DNA of 64,000 nucleotides from RGIG4097 sp964599875 (GCA_964599875.1 CAZRHE010000006.1:1-64000); one strand, 5' to 3'; counted from the first letter of the stretch, positions 16,545 through 26,284 are shown. Numbers and translations: made by a program. Notes: generated by a model not told the origin, from the letters alone.

Positions 16545-17699
16545 TCACTTTTGATTGAGGCTGTTGACGAGTTGATGAATTTTTTCGAAAGGTTCGAGCA
16601 AATTCGATACGGGCTCGTTGAAGTTCGATGCGGCGATGATATACGCAATGTATTTGGACATATCCGCTTCGATGAACCAAGGGCAGTCTTTGAGTTCGGG
16701 AATACGATAAGTGAGGTTGGTCGAGATGACCGCGTCGAAAACGCCCTCTTCGTACGCCTTGTTGAACTTCTCTACGCCTTCGGTAAAGAGTGAGAAAGTG
16801 GCGGAAAGGAATACTCTTTGCGCGCCCTTCTCTTTGATTTCTTTTGCAAGTTTGATTATGCTGTCCCCGGTGGCAATCATATCGTCCGCGACGAAAACGT
16901 TCATTCCCATAACGGGACTGCCGATATATTCGTGCGCTACGATGGGATTACGTCCGTTGACTACGTTAGCGTAATCGCGGCGTTTGTAGAACATGCCGAG
17001 ATCAAGTCCCAAAACGGATGCATAATATACGTTTCTGCCCATTGCGCCCTCGTCGGGTGCGATGCACATAAGGCTGTTTTTGTCGAGTTTGACGTCGGGA
17101 AAATGCTTCGTCAACGCTTTCAGTACTTGATAAGTCGGGAAATAGTTGTCGAATCCCATAAGAGGAACGGCGTTCATAACTCTCGGGTCGTGTGCGTCGA
17201 AAGTGATTATATCCGCAACTCCCATTTGTTGAAGTTCTTGGAGCATGACCGCGCAGTCGAGAGATTCACGGCTTGCACGACGATGTTGTCTGCCCGCGTA
17301 CAGCATAGGCATAAGGACGGTGATACGATAAGGTTTGCCCTGCGCCGCGCAGATGATGCGTTTAAGATCCGCAAAATGTTCGTCGGGCGTCATGGGGATT
17401 TCTTTTCCGAAGAAATTGTACGTCACGCCGTGATTCATCGGGTCGCATATGATATAGAGGTCTTTGCCTCTGACGGTTTCCATAATCATACCCTTTCCGT
17501 CACCGCTCGTGAAACGAGGACAATTCGCTTTGATAAGGAAGGATCCTTTCTTTATGCGCATTTTGGCGGGAGCGGACTCGTTGTACATTTGAACGAGGCG
17601 TTTGTCGATGAGTTCGGCAAGTTCTTGCGCGCCCGGCGTTGCGATTATAGCGAGAGGTGCTGCGGGTGTTTCGTCAAAAATTGAAAAATCAGGTATCAT
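16545..17699 (-). CDS. prs: Ribose-phosphate pyrophosphokinase (PRPP synthetase)
   Basis: A 384-residue enzyme making PRPP from ribose 5-phosphate and ATP, feeding nucleotide, His and Trp synthesis. The flexible-loop region YAGRQHRRASRES and the C-terminal PRPP-binding loop VFVADDMIATGDS (D-D-x-x-x-T-G) identify it. It is about 70 residues longer than the classical 315-residue enzyme, as in a divergent subgroup common in anaerobes. The start is the ATG at 17699 with GGAGG six bases upstream. Confidence 0.9.
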   Translation of the reverse strand: MIPDFSIFDETPAAPLAIIATPGAQELAELIDKRLVQMYNESAPAKMRIKKGSFLIKANCPRFTSGDGKGMIMETVRGKDLYIICDPMNHGVTYNFFGKEIPMTPDEHFADLKRIICAAQGKPYRITVLMPMLYAGRQHRRASRESLDCAVMLQELQQMGVADIITFDAHDPRVMNAVPLMGFDNYFPTYQVLKALTKHFPDVKLDKNSLMCIAPDEGAMGRNVYYASVLGLDLGMFYKRRDYANVVNGRNPIVAHEYIGSPVMGMNVFVADDMIATGDSIIKLAKEIKEKGAQRVFLSATFSLFTEGVEKFNKAYEEGVFDAVISTNLTYRIPELKDCPWFIEADMSKYIAYIIAASNFNEPVSNLLEPFEKIHQLVNSLNQK

Positions 17700-17831
17700 G
17701 CTATCCTCCGTAGACTTTATGGCTATTATAGCAAAGTGTTGACAAAATTTCAACGATTTGCACGCTAAATAATTATATTATTTTGAAAAGTACCTTTTAT
17801 ACTGCGGTTAGCGGCGGATTTAGAGAAAAAA

Positions 17832-18950
17832 TCAGAACAGTAAATCGGACAAAATCACGTTTGAAACGTTCATTCCGCGTTCGTTCAAAGCGATTTTTCC
17901 ACCCTTTTTCTCAAAAAACTCCTCGTACTTTTCGTGTATCATCGATTTCATATCCTTATCGAGTGCGGTTTCTTCTATTCCGTCGGAAAGGCGCAGTCCG
18001 AGCATAATCCGCTCTTTTTTTATATCCCCTGCGTTTAGCGTTTCGGTTTCGACGAAAGAATAATCCGTCGCGTTTTCGACCGATTGAATATATTCCTCCA
18101 AACTATCCTCATTCGTGTAGCGGATTTCTTCCTTTTCGGGGATGGTTTTAAGGAAAGAACTTGCACCGGGACCAAGTCCAATATATTCCTCTCTCGTCCA
18201 ATATCCTACGTTGTGTCGAGAGTATTTCCCGTCCCGTGCGAAATTGCTGATTTCGTAGCGTTCGAAACCGTATTCAAATAATTTGTGACGCATAGCGTCG
18301 TACAAATCGGTGACGAAGTCGTCGTCGGGGACGGATATCTTCTTTTCGTAAATTAATTTTTCGAGCGGAGTGCCCTCCTCCACTTGCAGCGTGTAGACGG
18401 ATATATGTTGTACGAGCGGTGCGAATACGTCGATTTCATTGCAAACGGATTCTACGTCGTCGTGCGGAAGTCCTACGATAAAATCAACGGACACGTTATC
18501 GAATATCCCCGTCGCAAGTTTAACGGCGGAAATCGCGGTTTTCGAGTCGTGTATTCTGCCGATATCTTTCAAATTTTCGTCGTTCAGAGATTGCACGCCT
18601 ATGCTAATACGGCTGACGCCTACGCTTTTTAGGTATTCGAGTTTTTCAAGGGAAATGCTTTCGGGATTACACTCGACCGTAAATTCATCGAGTGCGCTTA
18701 AATCGACGTATTTCGACAGCGATTTCACGATTTCGTCAAATTTTTCTATCGACAGCAAAGACGGAGTGCCTCCGCCGATATAAACAGTGGAAATATTTCT
18801 CTTTTCAAGCCTTGAAAACGCAAGGTCGATTTCTGAATTTAACGCCGTTAGATAACGAGAAACGTCGTTATCCGCCCTGCAAGGACTACTTGCAAAACTG
18901 CAATAACGACATTTTTGTTTGCAAAAAGGCACGTGGACGTAAATTTGCAT
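17832..18950 (-). CDS. hemW: Radical SAM heme chaperone HemW
   Basis: A 372-residue radical SAM protein. The [4Fe-4S] motif C-x3-C-x2-C is CKQKCRYC at residues 9-16, followed by the GGGTPSLL SAM-binding block and the HemN C-terminal domain (LGLRLSDGIE). HemW-type proteins lack the Cys and residues that define coproporphyrinogen dehydrogenase HemN and are thought to deliver heme; whether this organism uses heme is uncertain. It starts one base after the lepA stop codon, the usual lepA-hemW pair. Confidence 0.9.
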   Translation of the reverse strand: MQIYVHVPFCKQKCRYCSFASSPCRADNDVSRYLTALNSEIDLAFSRLEKRNISTVYIGGGTPSLLSIEKFDEIVKSLSKYVDLSALDEFTVECNPESISLEKLEYLKSVGVSRISIGVQSLNDENLKDIGRIHDSKTAISAVKLATGIFDNVSVDFIVGLPHDDVESVCNEIDVFAPLVQHISVYTLQVEEGTPLEKLIYEKKISVPDDDFVTDLYDAMRHKLFEYGFERYEISNFARDGKYSRHNVGYWTREEYIGLGPGASSFLKTIPEKEEIRYTNEDSLEEYIQSVENATDYSFVETETLNAGDIKKERIMLGLRLSDGIEETALDKDMKSMIHEKYEEFFEKKGGKIALNERGMNVSNVILSDLLF

Positions 18951-18951
18951 T

Positions 18952-20754
18952 TTAATCGTCGTCGCCGACCTTCAAAATGGTGACGAAAGCCTCGCTGGGA
19001 ATTTCTACGCTACCCACTCTGCGCATACGTTTTTTGCCTTCTTTTTGCTTTTCGAGAAGTTTCTTTTTGCGGGTGATATCTCCGCCGTAACACTTGGCAA
19101 GGACGTCTTTTCGGAGTGCCTTGACGGTTTCTCTTGCGATGATTTTGCCGCCGATTGCCGCCTGAATGGGGATTTCAAACAGTTGACGAGGGATTGCGTC
19201 TTTGAGTTTTTCCGCAATTCCTCTACCCCTTGCATACGCTTTATCCTTATGGACGATGAGGGAAAGCGCGTCGCACATATCCCCGTTTATAAGCATATCG
19301 AGGCGCACGAGGTCGCTACGCTGATAGCCGTCCGTTTCGTAATCGAGGGACGCGTATCCGCGCGTGCGGGATTTGAGTTTGTCGAAAAAGTCGTATATGA
19401 TTTCGTTTAAAGGGATTTGATACGTTATTTGCACTCTTGACGTGTCGACGTAAGACATATCGAGGAAAATTCCGCGTTTATCCTGACATAAATCCATAAT
19501 CTGCCCCACGTAATCGGGAGGGGTGAATATTGTTGCTTTCACGACGGGCTCTTCGATATATTCGATTTCGCCGACGGGAGGAAGATTCGTAGGATTTGCA
19601 ACGGTAAGTTTTTCGCCGTTCGTCTTGGTGACGATATACTCGACGCTTGGTGCGGTCGTGATGAGGTCGAGGTCGAATTCTCGTTCAAGTCGTTCTTCGA
19701 TGATTTCCATATGAAGAAGACCCAAAAATCCGCATCTGAAACCGAATCCGAGAGCAATGGAAACTTCGGGCTCGAAACTCAGACTTGCGTCGTTGAGTTG
19801 GAGTTTAAGGAGTGCTTCTTTAAGGTCGTTATATCTTGCGCCGTCCGCGGGGAAAACGCCCGTAAACACCATAGGCGTCGCCTTTTTATATCCGGGCAAC
19901 GGCTCTCTTGCAGGAGAATCCGCAAGGGTTATGGTATCGCCGACCGCCGTATCCGACACGTTTTTTATGCTTGCGCCGATATATCCGACTTCACCTGCCG
20001 ACAGCGACTCGACGGGTTTCATGCCGGGAGAAAACACGCCGACTTCCACGACGTCGAATTCTTTGCCCGTAGACATCATTCTTATCCTGTCTCCCGCTTT
20101 AACGGTGCCGTCAACGATTCTGACCATAGAGATTGCGCCTCTATAGTTATCGTAAAAACTGTCGAAGATAAGTGCTTTAAGGGGTGCGTTTTCGTCGCCG
20201 CTCGGAGCGGGCAATTTTTCGATTATTCCGCTCAAAACGTCGTCTATACCTATGCCCTCTTTTGCTGAAATCAGCGGACAATCCGCGGTGTCGAGCCCGA
20301 TTATATCTTCGATTTCCGCTTTCGTGCCGTCAACGTCCGCGGACGCCAAATCGATTTTGTTTACGACGGGAAGAATTTCAAGGTCGTTGTCGAGTGCGAG
20401 ATAGACGTTTGAAAGGGTTTGCGCCTCAACGCCTTGCGTAGCGTCCACGACGAGTAATGCGCCCTCACAAGCGGCAAGGGAGCGAGAAACTTCGTAGGTG
20501 AAGTCCACGTGCCCCGGAGTGTCGATAAGATTAAGAGTATATTCCTCTCCGTTGTGCTCGTAAAAAAGTCTGCACGTCTGCAATTTGATTGTTATGCCTC
20601 TCTCTTTCTCGATATCCATATTGTCGAGAAGTTGGTCGGACATTTCGCGAGAGGAAACCGCGCCCGTGCGTTCAATCAGTCTGTCAGCAAGGGTGCTTTT
20701 GCCGTGGTCTATATGCGCGATTATTGAAAAGTTGCGGATTTTGTCCTGTTTCAA
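18952..20754 (-). CDS. lepA: Elongation factor 4 (LepA)
   Basis: A 600-residue translational GTPase that acts on ribosomes under stress and during 30S assembly. G1 is AHIDHGKST (residues 13-21), G3 DTPGH, G4 NKID. The EF4-specific C-terminal domain, with CYGGDITRKKKLLEKQKEGKKRM, completes the protein at standard length. Translation starts with TTG at 20754, supported by a GAGGT site five bases upstream. Its promoter region is shared divergently with the GDPD gene. Confidence 0.97.
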   Translation of the reverse strand: MKQDKIRNFSIIAHIDHGKSTLADRLIERTGAVSSREMSDQLLDNMDIEKERGITIKLQTCRLFYEHNGEEYTLNLIDTPGHVDFTYEVSRSLAACEGALLVVDATQGVEAQTLSNVYLALDNDLEILPVVNKIDLASADVDGTKAEIEDIIGLDTADCPLISAKEGIGIDDVLSGIIEKLPAPSGDENAPLKALIFDSFYDNYRGAISMVRIVDGTVKAGDRIRMMSTGKEFDVVEVGVFSPGMKPVESLSAGEVGYIGASIKNVSDTAVGDTITLADSPAREPLPGYKKATPMVFTGVFPADGARYNDLKEALLKLQLNDASLSFEPEVSIALGFGFRCGFLGLLHMEIIEERLEREFDLDLITTAPSVEYIVTKTNGEKLTVANPTNLPPVGEIEYIEEPVVKATIFTPPDYVGQIMDLCQDKRGIFLDMSYVDTSRVQITYQIPLNEIIYDFFDKLKSRTRGYASLDYETDGYQRSDLVRLDMLINGDMCDALSLIVHKDKAYARGRGIAEKLKDAIPRQLFEIPIQAAIGGKIIARETVKALRKDVLAKCYGGDITRKKKLLEKQKEGKKRMRRVGSVEIPSEAFVTILKVGDDD

Positions 20755-20784
20755 AATTACCTCACCGTAATTTTCGATATATTC

Positions 20785-20813
20785 TTGACAATATTATAAT
20801 AGAATTATAAAAT
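20785..20813 (+). promoter_or_regulatory. Promoter of the GDPD gene
   Basis: TTGACA (20785-20790), 17-base spacer, TAAAAT (20808-20813), then GGGAG before the ATG at 20843. Confidence 0.8.
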
Positions 20814-20842
20814 TTTATCAATAAAAAATAGGGAGCATTTTT

Positions 20843-21595
20843 ATGTCTAACGTTAATTTTGATTGGCTCGTCAATACGCCGATAGCACACAGAGGCTTGC
20901 ACGACGACAAGTATCCCGAAAACAGCATGCCCGCATATCAAGCGGCAATCGAACACGGTTTTAATATCGAAATCGACGTCCACCTCTCCAAAGACGGACA
21001 CATAGTCGTTTTCCACGACGACAATTTGAAGAGAGTTTGCGGAGTGGATAAACTCGTCAAGGACTGCACGCTTGAGGAACTTAAGACTTATCGTCTTAAA
21101 GGCACTGAATACACAATCCCCACTTTCGACGAATTTCTCTCCCTCGTGGACGGAAAAGTCGGCGTCCTTTGCGAAATCAAAGGCGTGATTCCTTGGGAAC
21201 TCGACATCGCAAAAGCAACCGTTGAACGCCTTAAAACCTACAAAGGCAATATTGCGCTTCAATCCTTCAACTTCGGTGCGGTTATTTATTGCCGTCGTCA
21301 CGACGACGTACACGCATACGGTCAACTCTGCACTTGGGGCGGAGATAAAATCAATCACTGGGTTGATTGGCTCGGAAAACTCATCGCGTGCAAATTCTCG
21401 AAACCTATGTTCGTCGCATACGATATCAGAAACGCCGTTCAAGCGAAAAAGTATCTCGACAAAGCAAAAGCGCAAGGCAAGAAACTTCTCTGCTGGACTA
21501 TCAACTCCGCCGACAAACTCACCATTGCAAGAAAGATTGCGGACAATATCATCTTCGAAGATATCTGCGACCTCGTAGAAGCGGAAAACAAATAA
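20843..21595 (+). CDS. Glycerophosphodiester phosphodiesterase
   Basis: A 250-residue TIM-barrel GDPD that cleaves glycerophosphodiesters to glycerol 3-phosphate and an alcohol, recycling phospholipid or teichoic-acid breakdown products. Catalytic and Ca2+-binding residues are seen as IAHRG, PENS, EIDVHLSKDG and VFHDD (first 60 residues), plus CEIKG. No signal peptide, so it acts inside the cell. Monocistronic, with its own promoter and terminator. Confidence 0.9.
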   Translation: MSNVNFDWLVNTPIAHRGLHDDKYPENSMPAYQAAIEHGFNIEIDVHLSKDGHIVVFHDDNLKRVCGVDKLVKDCTLEELKTYRLKGTEYTIPTFDEFLSLVDGKVGVLCEIKGVIPWELDIAKATVERLKTYKGNIALQSFNFGAVIYCRRHDDVHAYGQLCTWGGDKINHWVDWLGKLIACKFSKPMFVAYDIRNAVQAKKYLDKAKAQGKKLLCWTINSADKLTIARKIADNIIFEDICDLVEAENK

Positions 21596-21626
21596 ATTCC
21601 CTTCTCTATCCTTTGAAATTAGCAAT

Positions 21627-21656
21627 AAAATCCGCAAGCAAGCGGATTTTATTTTT
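21627..21656 (+). terminator. Terminator after the GDPD gene
   Basis: AAAATCCGC / GCGGATTTTA hairpin with an ATTTTT tail. Confidence 0.85.
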
Positions 21657-21696
21657 GCAAGCGGTTACCTTTGAAAGTATAATTCACCATTATATG

Positions 21697-21724
21697 AAAA
21701 ACCCGACTTTTCAGTCGGGTTTTA
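21697..21724 (-). terminator. Terminator after the lipobox/polytopic gene
   Basis: AAAACCCGACT / AGTCGGGTTTT hairpin between convergent genes, 18 bases beyond the minus-strand stop codon. Confidence 0.85.
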
Positions 21725-21741
21725 TCATAGTTTTGATTTTC

Positions 21742-23940
21742 TTATTCCTTATTCGACTTGGAGAAAACTCTCTTTACGTTGTCGCCGAAAGACGCAAACC
21801 ATTCTTTCACGGTGATTGCGAAAGGTTGGGACATTGCGGGGATATCCACGAGTTTGCCGTTGTTCGAGATGGAATAACTGACGTATGCGTAATAAAGGGT
21901 TACGAGCACCGCACAGACGCTGAATACGATAAGTTCAGGGCTGGTGGTTTCGTAATTTGCAAAGTACGCGGTTTCGTTGTTTTCGATGAGCGCCTCGAAG
22001 TACGGAGTGCCTGCAACGAATCCCGAATTGTTCATGAGTTGTCCGATATTGATGAATGCAAGGAATGCATAGGCAGAAGACACGATATACGCTCTCTTTT
22101 CGCCGCTGACCATCGCATATATAAATCCGAGTGCGACCGCGAGGAAGAGATAGGTGTAATCGATCTTGAGCGTGAACACTGCAAGCATTGCAAACGTAAA
22201 GGACGAAAGCATGATGAGTTCTTGCTTGTTTCTGTTCTTGATATAGAGAGAAACAATATACGCTTCGAGAACGAGAATGAAGATGAAGTTGAGGATTGCC
22301 GCCGTGCGGGACGAGGTCTTTTGGTTCATAGTCGCCATTGCGTAAAGACCGATTCCGTTGTCCACGAAGACGGTTTTCTTCATGAATTCGTTTGCGATGA
22401 GCGTCCAGCCGTAGAAAGGCTTGCTGTCTGCCGCCGCGATATAATCGATCGCAACGGGAATGGTGAGGACGTAAAGCAATACGAACACTCCGACAAGACC
22501 GAACACAATTTCCGCGCGACGTTTGCCGAAAGACTTCATGGTGTCGTCCGCTTTATAGTAGCGATATGCAAGGCACGCAATAAGGATAGGCGAGATTGCG
22601 AGTGCGCGGACGTCGAGAAGCGTTGCGAGAGTAAGAAGCAAATACGCGGGCAACGTCTTCTTCTCTACGAGGCAAATAAGAGTGCCGAGCACGAGTGCCA
22701 CGAGGAGTGCGGTGAAGGTGTTGTCGAGTCCGCCCATAACGAAAGTTATAGGAAGGATTGCGTACGTTGCCGCAAATATTGTGGATTGACGGTCGCCGAC
22801 GTACTTTCTGCCGTAGAAGTAAATCATCACAACGGTCGCCATCGTTGCAAGTACGTTGACCATTCTGATGAGAATGGAGATACCCGCCGAGTCGAGATTC
22901 TTCCCTGCCATTCCGATGAGTGCGAGAATATAGAGGACGCCGGGAGAAGTGCTTTGCAAGGACGTGCCGTAAGTCGCGTATGCGTGACGCACAGCGTCTT
23001 TTGCGGAAAGTGCCTTTGCAAGATTGACCGTGTAGGTCATTTCACTGCCGAAACCGTACATCGTGAGCAAGAACACGAGGTTTATCAGGAAAGTGCCGAT
23101 TGCAAGCATACTTGCGATAAACCAAGGATTCGTCGCAATATCTCCGCCTTTGACCGCTCCGCCCTTTCCGCCTGCGTTGTCGTTAAAGTTAAGGAATGCG
23201 GTAGGACGACTGTAAAGACGTCTAATAAGCACGTATGCCGCCGCTACGAGTGCAACCGTGAATACTCCGAGAAACACGACGAACAAAATGCCGCCGACGT
23301 TAGAATCGTAACGCGCGATTTCTTCTTTCGTGAATTTGTAGACGGTGTAGTTTTCTTCACCGGCAATAGGCTCTTCAACCTTCTTCATGGAAACGTTGTC
23401 GAAACAAACTTCTCCTTTGACGCTTTCACCTTGTGCACCGAGGCAAAGACAAATCGTGAGATAGTCCGTATCGACGGGATTGACGTAGAATACGAAGGTT
23501 TTCCAGCCGTCCGTCGCTTTCGTTTGTTCAACGAAGAAATAGTCCGTGTTTTCAAGGAAGGTCACGTATGCTCCGCGATAAGTGGAATCGTTACCTTTCG
23601 AAAGACTCTTGGGGAGTTTGATATCGACGGAAACGCGATAAGTGCCTTTTCTATCAACTTTGATTTCCTGATAGAGATAGGAAAAAGTCGCGGAACTGTT
23701 TTTGATTTGGAGATATTCTCCATTCTCTTTGGAATAACTTGCGTTGCTACTCCAATCGCTCTTAACGCTCCAACCGTTGAACTTAATTTTGCTGTCCGAC
23801 GTCGTGACGTTGTCGAAACCGCCGTTTTGAACGAGTTCGGTGTCGTATGCGACGTCTCCGTTGTTACACGCCGTAAATGCAAAAAGTGCTAGTACGACTA
23901 CTAGCACGATTGCAGATGCTAAAAACAATCTTTTTTTCAT
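21742..23940 (-). CDS. Lipobox-containing polytopic membrane protein with carbohydrate-binding-like ectodomain
   Basis: A 732-residue protein with an unusual order. Residues 1-25 form a signal peptide ending in FTAC (lipobox). Residues about 30-190 resemble a beta-sandwich carbohydrate-binding domain (ELVQNGGFDN..., then EIKVDRKGTYRVSVDIKL). From about 215 to the end there are roughly eleven hydrophobic segments resembling a GT-C or ArnT/PMT-like polyprenol-sugar transferase, though I do not see a clear catalytic acidic pair in the first loop. It may be an exported-sugar transferase or a membrane glycan-binding protein. It is directly downstream of rplS but probably separately transcribed. 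Confidence 0.6.
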   Translation of the reverse strand: MKKRLFLASAIVLVVVLALFAFTACNNGDVAYDTELVQNGGFDNVTTSDSKIKFNGWSVKSDWSSNASYSKENGEYLQIKNSSATFSYLYQEIKVDRKGTYRVSVDIKLPKSLSKGNDSTYRGAYVTFLENTDYFFVEQTKATDGWKTFVFYVNPVDTDYLTICLCLGAQGESVKGEVCFDNVSMKKVEEPIAGEENYTVYKFTKEEIARYDSNVGGILFVVFLGVFTVALVAAAYVLIRRLYSRPTAFLNFNDNAGGKGGAVKGGDIATNPWFIASMLAIGTFLINLVFLLTMYGFGSEMTYTVNLAKALSAKDAVRHAYATYGTSLQSTSPGVLYILALIGMAGKNLDSAGISILIRMVNVLATMATVVMIYFYGRKYVGDRQSTIFAATYAILPITFVMGGLDNTFTALLVALVLGTLICLVEKKTLPAYLLLTLATLLDVRALAISPILIACLAYRYYKADDTMKSFGKRRAEIVFGLVGVFVLLYVLTIPVAIDYIAAADSKPFYGWTLIANEFMKKTVFVDNGIGLYAMATMNQKTSSRTAAILNFIFILVLEAYIVSLYIKNRNKQELIMLSSFTFAMLAVFTLKIDYTYLFLAVALGFIYAMVSGEKRAYIVSSAYAFLAFINIGQLMNNSGFVAGTPYFEALIENNETAYFANYETTSPELIVFSVCAVLVTLYYAYVSYSISNNGKLVDIPAMSQPFAITVKEWFASFGDNVKRVFSKSNKE

Positions 23941-23951
23941 TGTTGCTTACC

Positions 23952-24296
23952 TTATCTGACTTCTTTGAGTTTTGCTGCCTTACCGGTACGCTCGCGGAGA
24001 TAGTAAAGTTTGGATCTTCTGACTTTGCCGTGGCTGACGACTTCGAAGTGGTCGATTTTCGGTGAATGGATGGGGAAAGTTCTTTCAACGCCGATGCCGT
24101 AGGTTACGCGACGAACGGTAACGGTTTCACGGATTCCACCGTTTTTGAACGCGATGATGACGCCTTCGTAAGATTGAAGTCTTTCTTTGTCGCCTTCTTT
24201 GACTTTGACGAAGACTTTGACTTTGTCACCGATTCTGAGTTCGGGAAGATCTTGTTTCATACCCTCTTTTTCGATTTGGTCGATAATGTTGCTCAT
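23952..24296 (-). CDS. rplS: 50S ribosomal protein L19
   Basis: A 114-residue ribosomal protein at the 30S-50S interface, full length. The conserved GDKVKVFVKVKEGDKERLQ block and C-terminal HSPKIDHFEVV...KLYYLRER are clear. AGGAGG lies ahead of the ATG. In most Firmicutes rplS sits between trmD and rbgA; here it lies beyond yraN as a separate unit, a local rearrangement. Confidence 0.98.
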   Translation of the reverse strand: MSNIIDQIEKEGMKQDLPELRIGDKVKVFVKVKEGDKERLQSYEGVIIAFKNGGIRETVTVRRVTYGIGVERTFPIHSPKIDHFEVVSHGKVRRSKLYYLRERTGKAAKLKEVR

Positions 24297-24299
24297 GTT

Positions 24300-24385
24300 G
24301 ACTTACCTCCTATAATACAAAGCGTTCACAACGAATATCTTTCGCAGGCGGAACGCCCGAGTCACTTGTGTTATATTATCATATA
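24300..24385 (-). promoter_or_regulatory. Candidate L19 leader of rplS
   Basis: The rplS 5' leader can fold GCGTTC (24322-24327) with GAACGC (24351-24356), just before the AGGAGG ribosome site. Firmicutes rplS genes often carry an autoregulatory L19 leader in this place. I have not checked it against the covariance model, so the class is inferred from position and the stem. Confidence 0.4.
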
Positions 24386-24465
24386 AATAATTATTATGCA
24401 AACGAATTAAACAACTATTTTGCGGTTTAATCCGAGTATTTTCGGTTTTTTCGTCGAATTTTGTC

Positions 24466-24825
24466 TTAAAATCGACTTTTGGGACGAAAAGCGTCGATTA
24501 TATGGTTGATTCCGTCGTTGTAAATCTCGATTACGTCGAAACGTACGTCGCGGTCGAAGGCGCGTTTTATCAGCAAATATCCGTTGGCGGCGACTTCGTA
24601 TCTTCTTTGCTTATAAGGCGTGACCGCTTCCGCGGGATTTCCGTACAAAGCGTCCGCCCTCGTTTTGACCTCTACAAAAACAAGCACGCCGTCCTCTTCC
24701 GCGATTATATCGACCTCGCACCCGAGATACTTAAAGTTGCGTTTAAGAATTTTGTAGCCGTTTTCTTTGAGGTAATCGCAAGCGATATTTTCGCCGACGT
24801 TGCCGATTGCTCTCTTATTTCCCAT
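24466..24825 (-). CDS. yraN: YraN family (UPF0102) putative endonuclease
   Basis: A 119-residue protein of the UPF0102 family with a restriction-endonuclease-like fold. GNVGENIACDYLKENGYKIL opens it, and the acidic site EVDIIAE...VFVEVKTR gives the D/E-x-K motif. Exact substrate unknown; the family may act in DNA processing. It starts two bases after the rnhB stop codon and has AGGAG upstream, consistent with the conserved rbgA-rnhB-yraN order. Confidence 0.9.
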   Translation of the reverse strand: MGNKRAIGNVGENIACDYLKENGYKILKRNFKYLGCEVDIIAEEDGVLVFVEVKTRADALYGNPAEAVTPYKQRRYEVAANGYLLIKRAFDRDVRFDVIEIYNDGINHIIDAFRPKSRF

Positions 24826-24827
24826 TC

Positions 24828-25439
24828 CTACTCCTTGACGAAATTCTTGATGAAAGTTTTGCGGTGAATGGGTGTCGCGCCGATTTCTTTCAGTGCGGCG
24901 ATATGTTTTGCAGTGCCGTATCCCATATTGTTTGCAAAGTCGTATTCGGGATAGATCTCTGCCATTTCTGTCATATAATTATCCCTCGTGACTTTTGCGA
25001 TTATGCTTGCCGCGCCGATTGAATAGGATATTGCGTCGCCGTGGATTATTCCCATCGTCTTATACGGAATATCAAGTTTTAGCGCGTCCACGAGCACGAC
25101 GTCGGGCGGGACGGACAATCCCATAATCGCGTCTTTCATACACGCTTTCGTCGCTTCGAGAATATTCATCTCGTCGATTTTCAAGTTGTCGTAGGACACG
25201 ACGTTATAGGCAATCGCCTTTTCAATGATTTCGGGATACAGTTTTTCGCGTTTTTTCTTGGACACCTTTTTGCTGTCGTTGACGCCTTCGACAAGGTCGT
25301 CGAGAGGCATAATGACTGCGGCGCAAGTCACGGGGCCCGCAAGAGGTCCTCTGCCGACTTCGTCCACTCCGCATATGTACTTATATCCGTCTTCTAAAAG
25401 CCTTTTTTCGTATTCTAACAACTCTTCTGCGCGTATCAT
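24828..25439 (-). CDS. rnhB: Ribonuclease HII
   Basis: A 203-residue RNase HII, which removes single ribonucleotides and RNA-DNA hybrids from DNA. The catalytic acidic residues appear in ICGVDEVGRGPLAGP, VLVDALKL and the following KVTRD. I start it at the ATG at 25439, four bases after the rbgA stop, because the upstream extension (to 25571) lies in another frame of rbgA and is not family-like. Confidence 0.95.
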   Translation of the reverse strand: MIRAEELLEYEKRLLEDGYKYICGVDEVGRGPLAGPVTCAAVIMPLDDLVEGVNDSKKVSKKKREKLYPEIIEKAIAYNVVSYDNLKIDEMNILEATKACMKDAIMGLSVPPDVVLVDALKLDIPYKTMGIIHGDAISYSIGAASIIAKVTRDNYMTEMAEIYPEYDFANNMGYGTAKHIAALKEIGATPIHRKTFIKNFVKE

Positions 25440-25443
25440 AGTC

Positions 25444-26274
25444 TTATTTTTCAAGGCAAATATGCCCGAGTCTTCCCTTTCTGAAATCGTCCAAAATCGT
25501 CCTTGCGGTGCGGTCGTAATCAATATCTCCGCCCTTGATTTTGAACCCTCTCGAAAGTGCGATTTTGTCAAAAAGTTCGATAGTGGTTTCGGGAATTTCG
25601 TCGAGATTGTATCTCGCCTTTAAGTTTTCGGGATAATTTTCCGCGATTTCTTCGAGAAAGTCGTAGCATAAATCCCCGGTGTCGAGAATTTCGTCGCGAA
25701 TACTCCCTATATACGCAAGGTGATGCGCCACTTTTTGATCTTCGAATTTGCCCCACAAAGTGCCCGGAGTGTCGAGAAAATCAACGCCCTCTATGGATAA
25801 CCATTGTTTTCCGCGCGTGACGCCGGGTTTATCCCCCGTCACCGCTTTTGCCTTGCCTATCATAGAGTTGATTATGGTGGATTTTCCGCTATTAGGCACG
25901 CCCACGACCATTGCTCTTACGGACACGTTTGCGCCTTTACCCGAATAGTGATTAAGTTTATCGGACATGATTTCTTTGAGTTTTGCGACGATTTCTCTGC
26001 AATCTCCCGACGTCCCCACGACTTTAACGCAGGGTTTGCCGAATTTCGTATAGACGTCGATCCATCTATCTAAATCCGCCTTATCGACAAGGTCGCACTT
26101 ATTGAAAACGTACAGTACTCTTTTGCCCGTGATGAGTTTATCGAGAAGAGGATTTGCGCACGAATAAACCGCGCGAGAATCTATCACGTAGATTAACGCG
26201 TCGACGAGGCGGAGATTCTCCTCCATCATTCGTATCGCCTTGGTCATATGACCGGGGAACCATTGTATATTCAT
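25444..26274 (-). CDS. rbgA: Ribosome biogenesis GTPase RbgA (YlqF)
   Basis: A 276-residue circularly permuted GTPase needed for late 50S assembly. Motif order is G4 NKCD (residues 57-60), then G1 GVPNSGKST and G3 DTPG, diagnostic of the permuted class. The N-terminal FPGHMTKA block is typical. AGAGGAT lies just before the ATG and directly after the trmD terminator, so some of its expression must come from read-through or a promoter inside trmD. Confidence 0.95.
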   Translation of the reverse strand: MNIQWFPGHMTKAIRMMEENLRLVDALIYVIDSRAVYSCANPLLDKLITGKRVLYVFNKCDLVDKADLDRWIDVYTKFGKPCVKVVGTSGDCREIVAKLKEIMSDKLNHYSGKGANVSVRAMVVGVPNSGKSTIINSMIGKAKAVTGDKPGVTRGKQWLSIEGVDFLDTPGTLWGKFEDQKVAHHLAYIGSIRDEILDTGDLCYDFLEEIAENYPENLKARYNLDEIPETTIELFDKIALSRGFKIKGGDIDYDRTARTILDDFRKGRLGHICLEK

Positions 26275-26284
26275 AAATCCTCTT

